From: Thiobaca trueperi | GTDB taxonomy: Bacteria; Pseudomonadota; Gammaproteobacteria; Chromatiales; Chromatiaceae | DNA: 64,000 nt | NCBI RefSeq assembly: GCF_004342175.1 | Contig: NZ_SMAO01000003.1 | Coordinates: 124,001-188,000 of the forward strand | Direction: 5' to 3' | Shown here: positions 63,078 through 64,000 of the stretch, piece after piece | Position numbering within the stretch: position 1 is the first letter of the stretch | Layout: each line of letters begins with the position of its first letter | Program-made: the position numbers and the translations under genes | The notes under the pieces: generated by a model | Database searches by the model: none | What the model saw: the letters and a program-made list of their open reading frames with translations, nothing else | What the model was told of the DNA's origin: nothing

Positions 63078-63404
63078 GTGAGCGATCGCATCGTCCATGT
63101 GACCGATGACTCTTTTGAAGAAGATGTGTTGAAATCCGCCGAACCCGTGCTCGTCGATTACTGGGCCGACTGGTGCGGACCCTGCAAGATGATCGCGCCC
63201 GTGCTTGACGAGATCGCCGGAGACTATGCCGGTCGTCTCAAGGTCGCCAAGCTCAACATCGACGACAATCCCAACACGCCACCCCGTTACGGCATCCGTG
63301 GCATCCCGACGTTGATGCTGTTTCGCGCCGGGGAGGTCGAGGCCACCAAAGTGGGGGCCGTGTCCAAGTCGCAGTTGACGGCCTTCATCGACAGCAATCT
63401 CTGA
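63078..63404 (+). CDS. trxA: Thioredoxin 1
   Basis: The 108-residue protein is a classical thioredoxin with the redox site [13 protein letters not shown] at about residues 29-41 and the cis-proline in [10 protein letters not shown]. It reduces protein disulfides in the cytoplasm. The start is a GTG at 63078, preceded by CAGGAG 10 nt upstream, and the product begins [17 protein letters not shown]. It is divergent from rhlB and upstream of rho, the conserved gammaproteobacterial order. Confidence 0.97.
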   Translation: MSDRIVHVTDDSFEEDVLKSAEPVLVDYWADWCGPCKMIAPVLDEIAGDYAGRLKVAKLNIDDNPNTPPRYGIRGIPTLMLFRAGEVEATKVGAVSKSQLTAFIDSNL

Positions 63405-63588
63405 TTGCCCGCGCACGCCAGACGCGACTCCGCTTCGAGGAGATCGCCTGACTTCAAGTCGACACGGGGCGCCTGTCCGGCGTCCTCTCTCCGGTAAGCT
63501 GCCGCCCCCAGACGCTTTCACCCGCAACGTCGATCCTGTATGGGGCGCTGCCTGCCAGCCATGACCTCTGTCCTAAACGAAAACCGTG

Positions 63589-64000
63589 ATGAATCTAACC
63601 GAACTGAAAAAGACGCCGGTACCTGATCTGGTCGCCCTCGCTCAAGCGATGGAGATCGAAGGCGTCGGGCGCTCCCGCAAACAGGATCTGATCTTTGCCA
63701 TTCTCAAGGCCCAGGCCAAGAAAGGCGAGGACATCTACGGCGATGGCGTGCTGGAGATCCTCTCGGACGGCTTCGGCTTTCTGCGCTCGGCGGATGCCTC
63801 CTATCTCGCCGGACCCGATGACATCTATGTCTCGCCGAGCCAGATCCGCCGTTTTGCGCTGCGTACCGGCGACACCATTTCCGGCAAGATTCGTCCGCCC
63901 AAGGACGGCGAGCGTTATTTCGCGCTGCTCAAGGTCGCCGACATCAACTTTGATCGGCCCGAGAACGCCAAGTCGAAGATCCTGTTCGAGAACTTCACCC
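63589..64000 (+). CDS. rho: Transcription termination factor Rho (5' part, cut by window end)
   Basis: The 137 codons seen encode [20 protein letters not shown] onward. They cover the N-terminal Rho_N helical domain and the start of the cold-shock-like RNA-binding domain ([36 protein letters not shown]). The ATPase domain lies beyond the window. Rho is the hexameric RNA helicase that ends many transcripts. The 184-bp gap after trxA may hold a leader or promoter, but no clear signal was seen. Confidence 0.97.
   Translation, partial: MNLTELKKTPVPDLVALAQAMEIEGVGRSRKQDLIFAILKAQAKKGEDIYGDGVLEILSDGFGFLRSADASYLAGPDDIYVSPSQIRRFALRTGDTISGKIRPPKDGERYFALLKVADINFDRPENAKSKILFENFT

Overview
The window is high-GC, gene-dense chromosomal DNA of a gammaproteobacterium, most probably a purple sulfur bacterium (Chromatiaceae, near Allochromatium/Thiocystis). 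The strongest clue is fccAB at 59.3-61.2 kb, the diheme and flavoprotein subunits of flavocytochrome c sulfide dehydrogenase, whose three functional cysteines fall at the positions known from the Allochromatium enzyme. Core gene order is gammaproteobacterial: pilMNOPQ-aroKB, gltBD, and rhlB divergent from trxA-rho. I see no tRNA, rRNA, CRISPR array, integrase or transposase gene.

Layout: 0.4-1.7 kb rpmE and malate dehydrogenase. 2.1-2.7 kb a nucleotidyltransferase-like protein. 2.9-10.2 kb the type IV pilus operon pilMNOPQ followed by aroK and aroB. 10.3-12.8 kb an unusual fusion of a degenerate KaiC/RecA-like domain with a PEP-synthase-type ATP-grasp domain. 13.1-21 kb nitrogen assimilation (gdhA divergent from gltBD). 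21.2-28.4 kb a type I restriction-modification operon (hsdM, hsdS, hsdR) with small toxin-antitoxin-like genes in both gaps, then an AT-rich M23 peptidase gene. 29.4-38.7 kb housekeeping and small accessory genes (dtd, pip, typA, DAHP synthase, hemerythrin, mraZ, a sugar/choline-type kinase, a Uma2 nuclease). 38.8-45.9 kb a chemoreceptor, then an LPS/glycan cluster (two GT4 enzymes, one GT9 enzyme, an O-antigen-ligase-like protein) divergent from a PAP2 phosphatase. 46-49 kb bioB and an OmpA-domain coiled-coil protein. 49.1-57.7 kb ackA-pta, a YqhD-type alcohol dehydrogenase, an old yellow enzyme and a copper P-type ATPase, all on the minus strand. 57.8-61.2 kb a YrfG-like nucleotidase, a tetraheme NapC/NirT cytochrome and fccAB. 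61.2-64 kb rhlB, trxA and the 5' part of rho.

The most striking non-coding feature is a family of short dispersed elements. Full copies are 193-195 bp (four: 1790, 8868, 47025, 55227). Each consists of two halves of about 86 bp that begin TTAAACCGCG and end CGCGGTTTAA, joined by an AT-rich hinge. Half-copies and remnants lie at 18, 14619, 20965, 29376, 45891, 53822 and 58426. Several interrupt a second repeat rich in AATCCTGT exactly at its TTAA, and an uninterrupted version of that target is present at 13049, so insertion at TTAA with duplication of those four bases is likely. The TTAA end supplies the stop codon of several genes. Other repeats are a 157-bp nested-palindrome element between convergent genes (12869-13025), a REP pair between pilQ and aroK, an AACCGCAAAGG repeat, and eleven perfect 7-bp tandem repeats immediately upstream of the old yellow enzyme gene.

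Together the genes describe sulfide oxidation to cytochrome c, ammonia assimilation by two routes, aromatic amino acid precursor synthesis (aroB, aroK, DAHP synthase), acetate/acetyl-phosphate metabolism, envelope glycan synthesis, and defence. All assignments come from reading the translated sequence; no database search was run.
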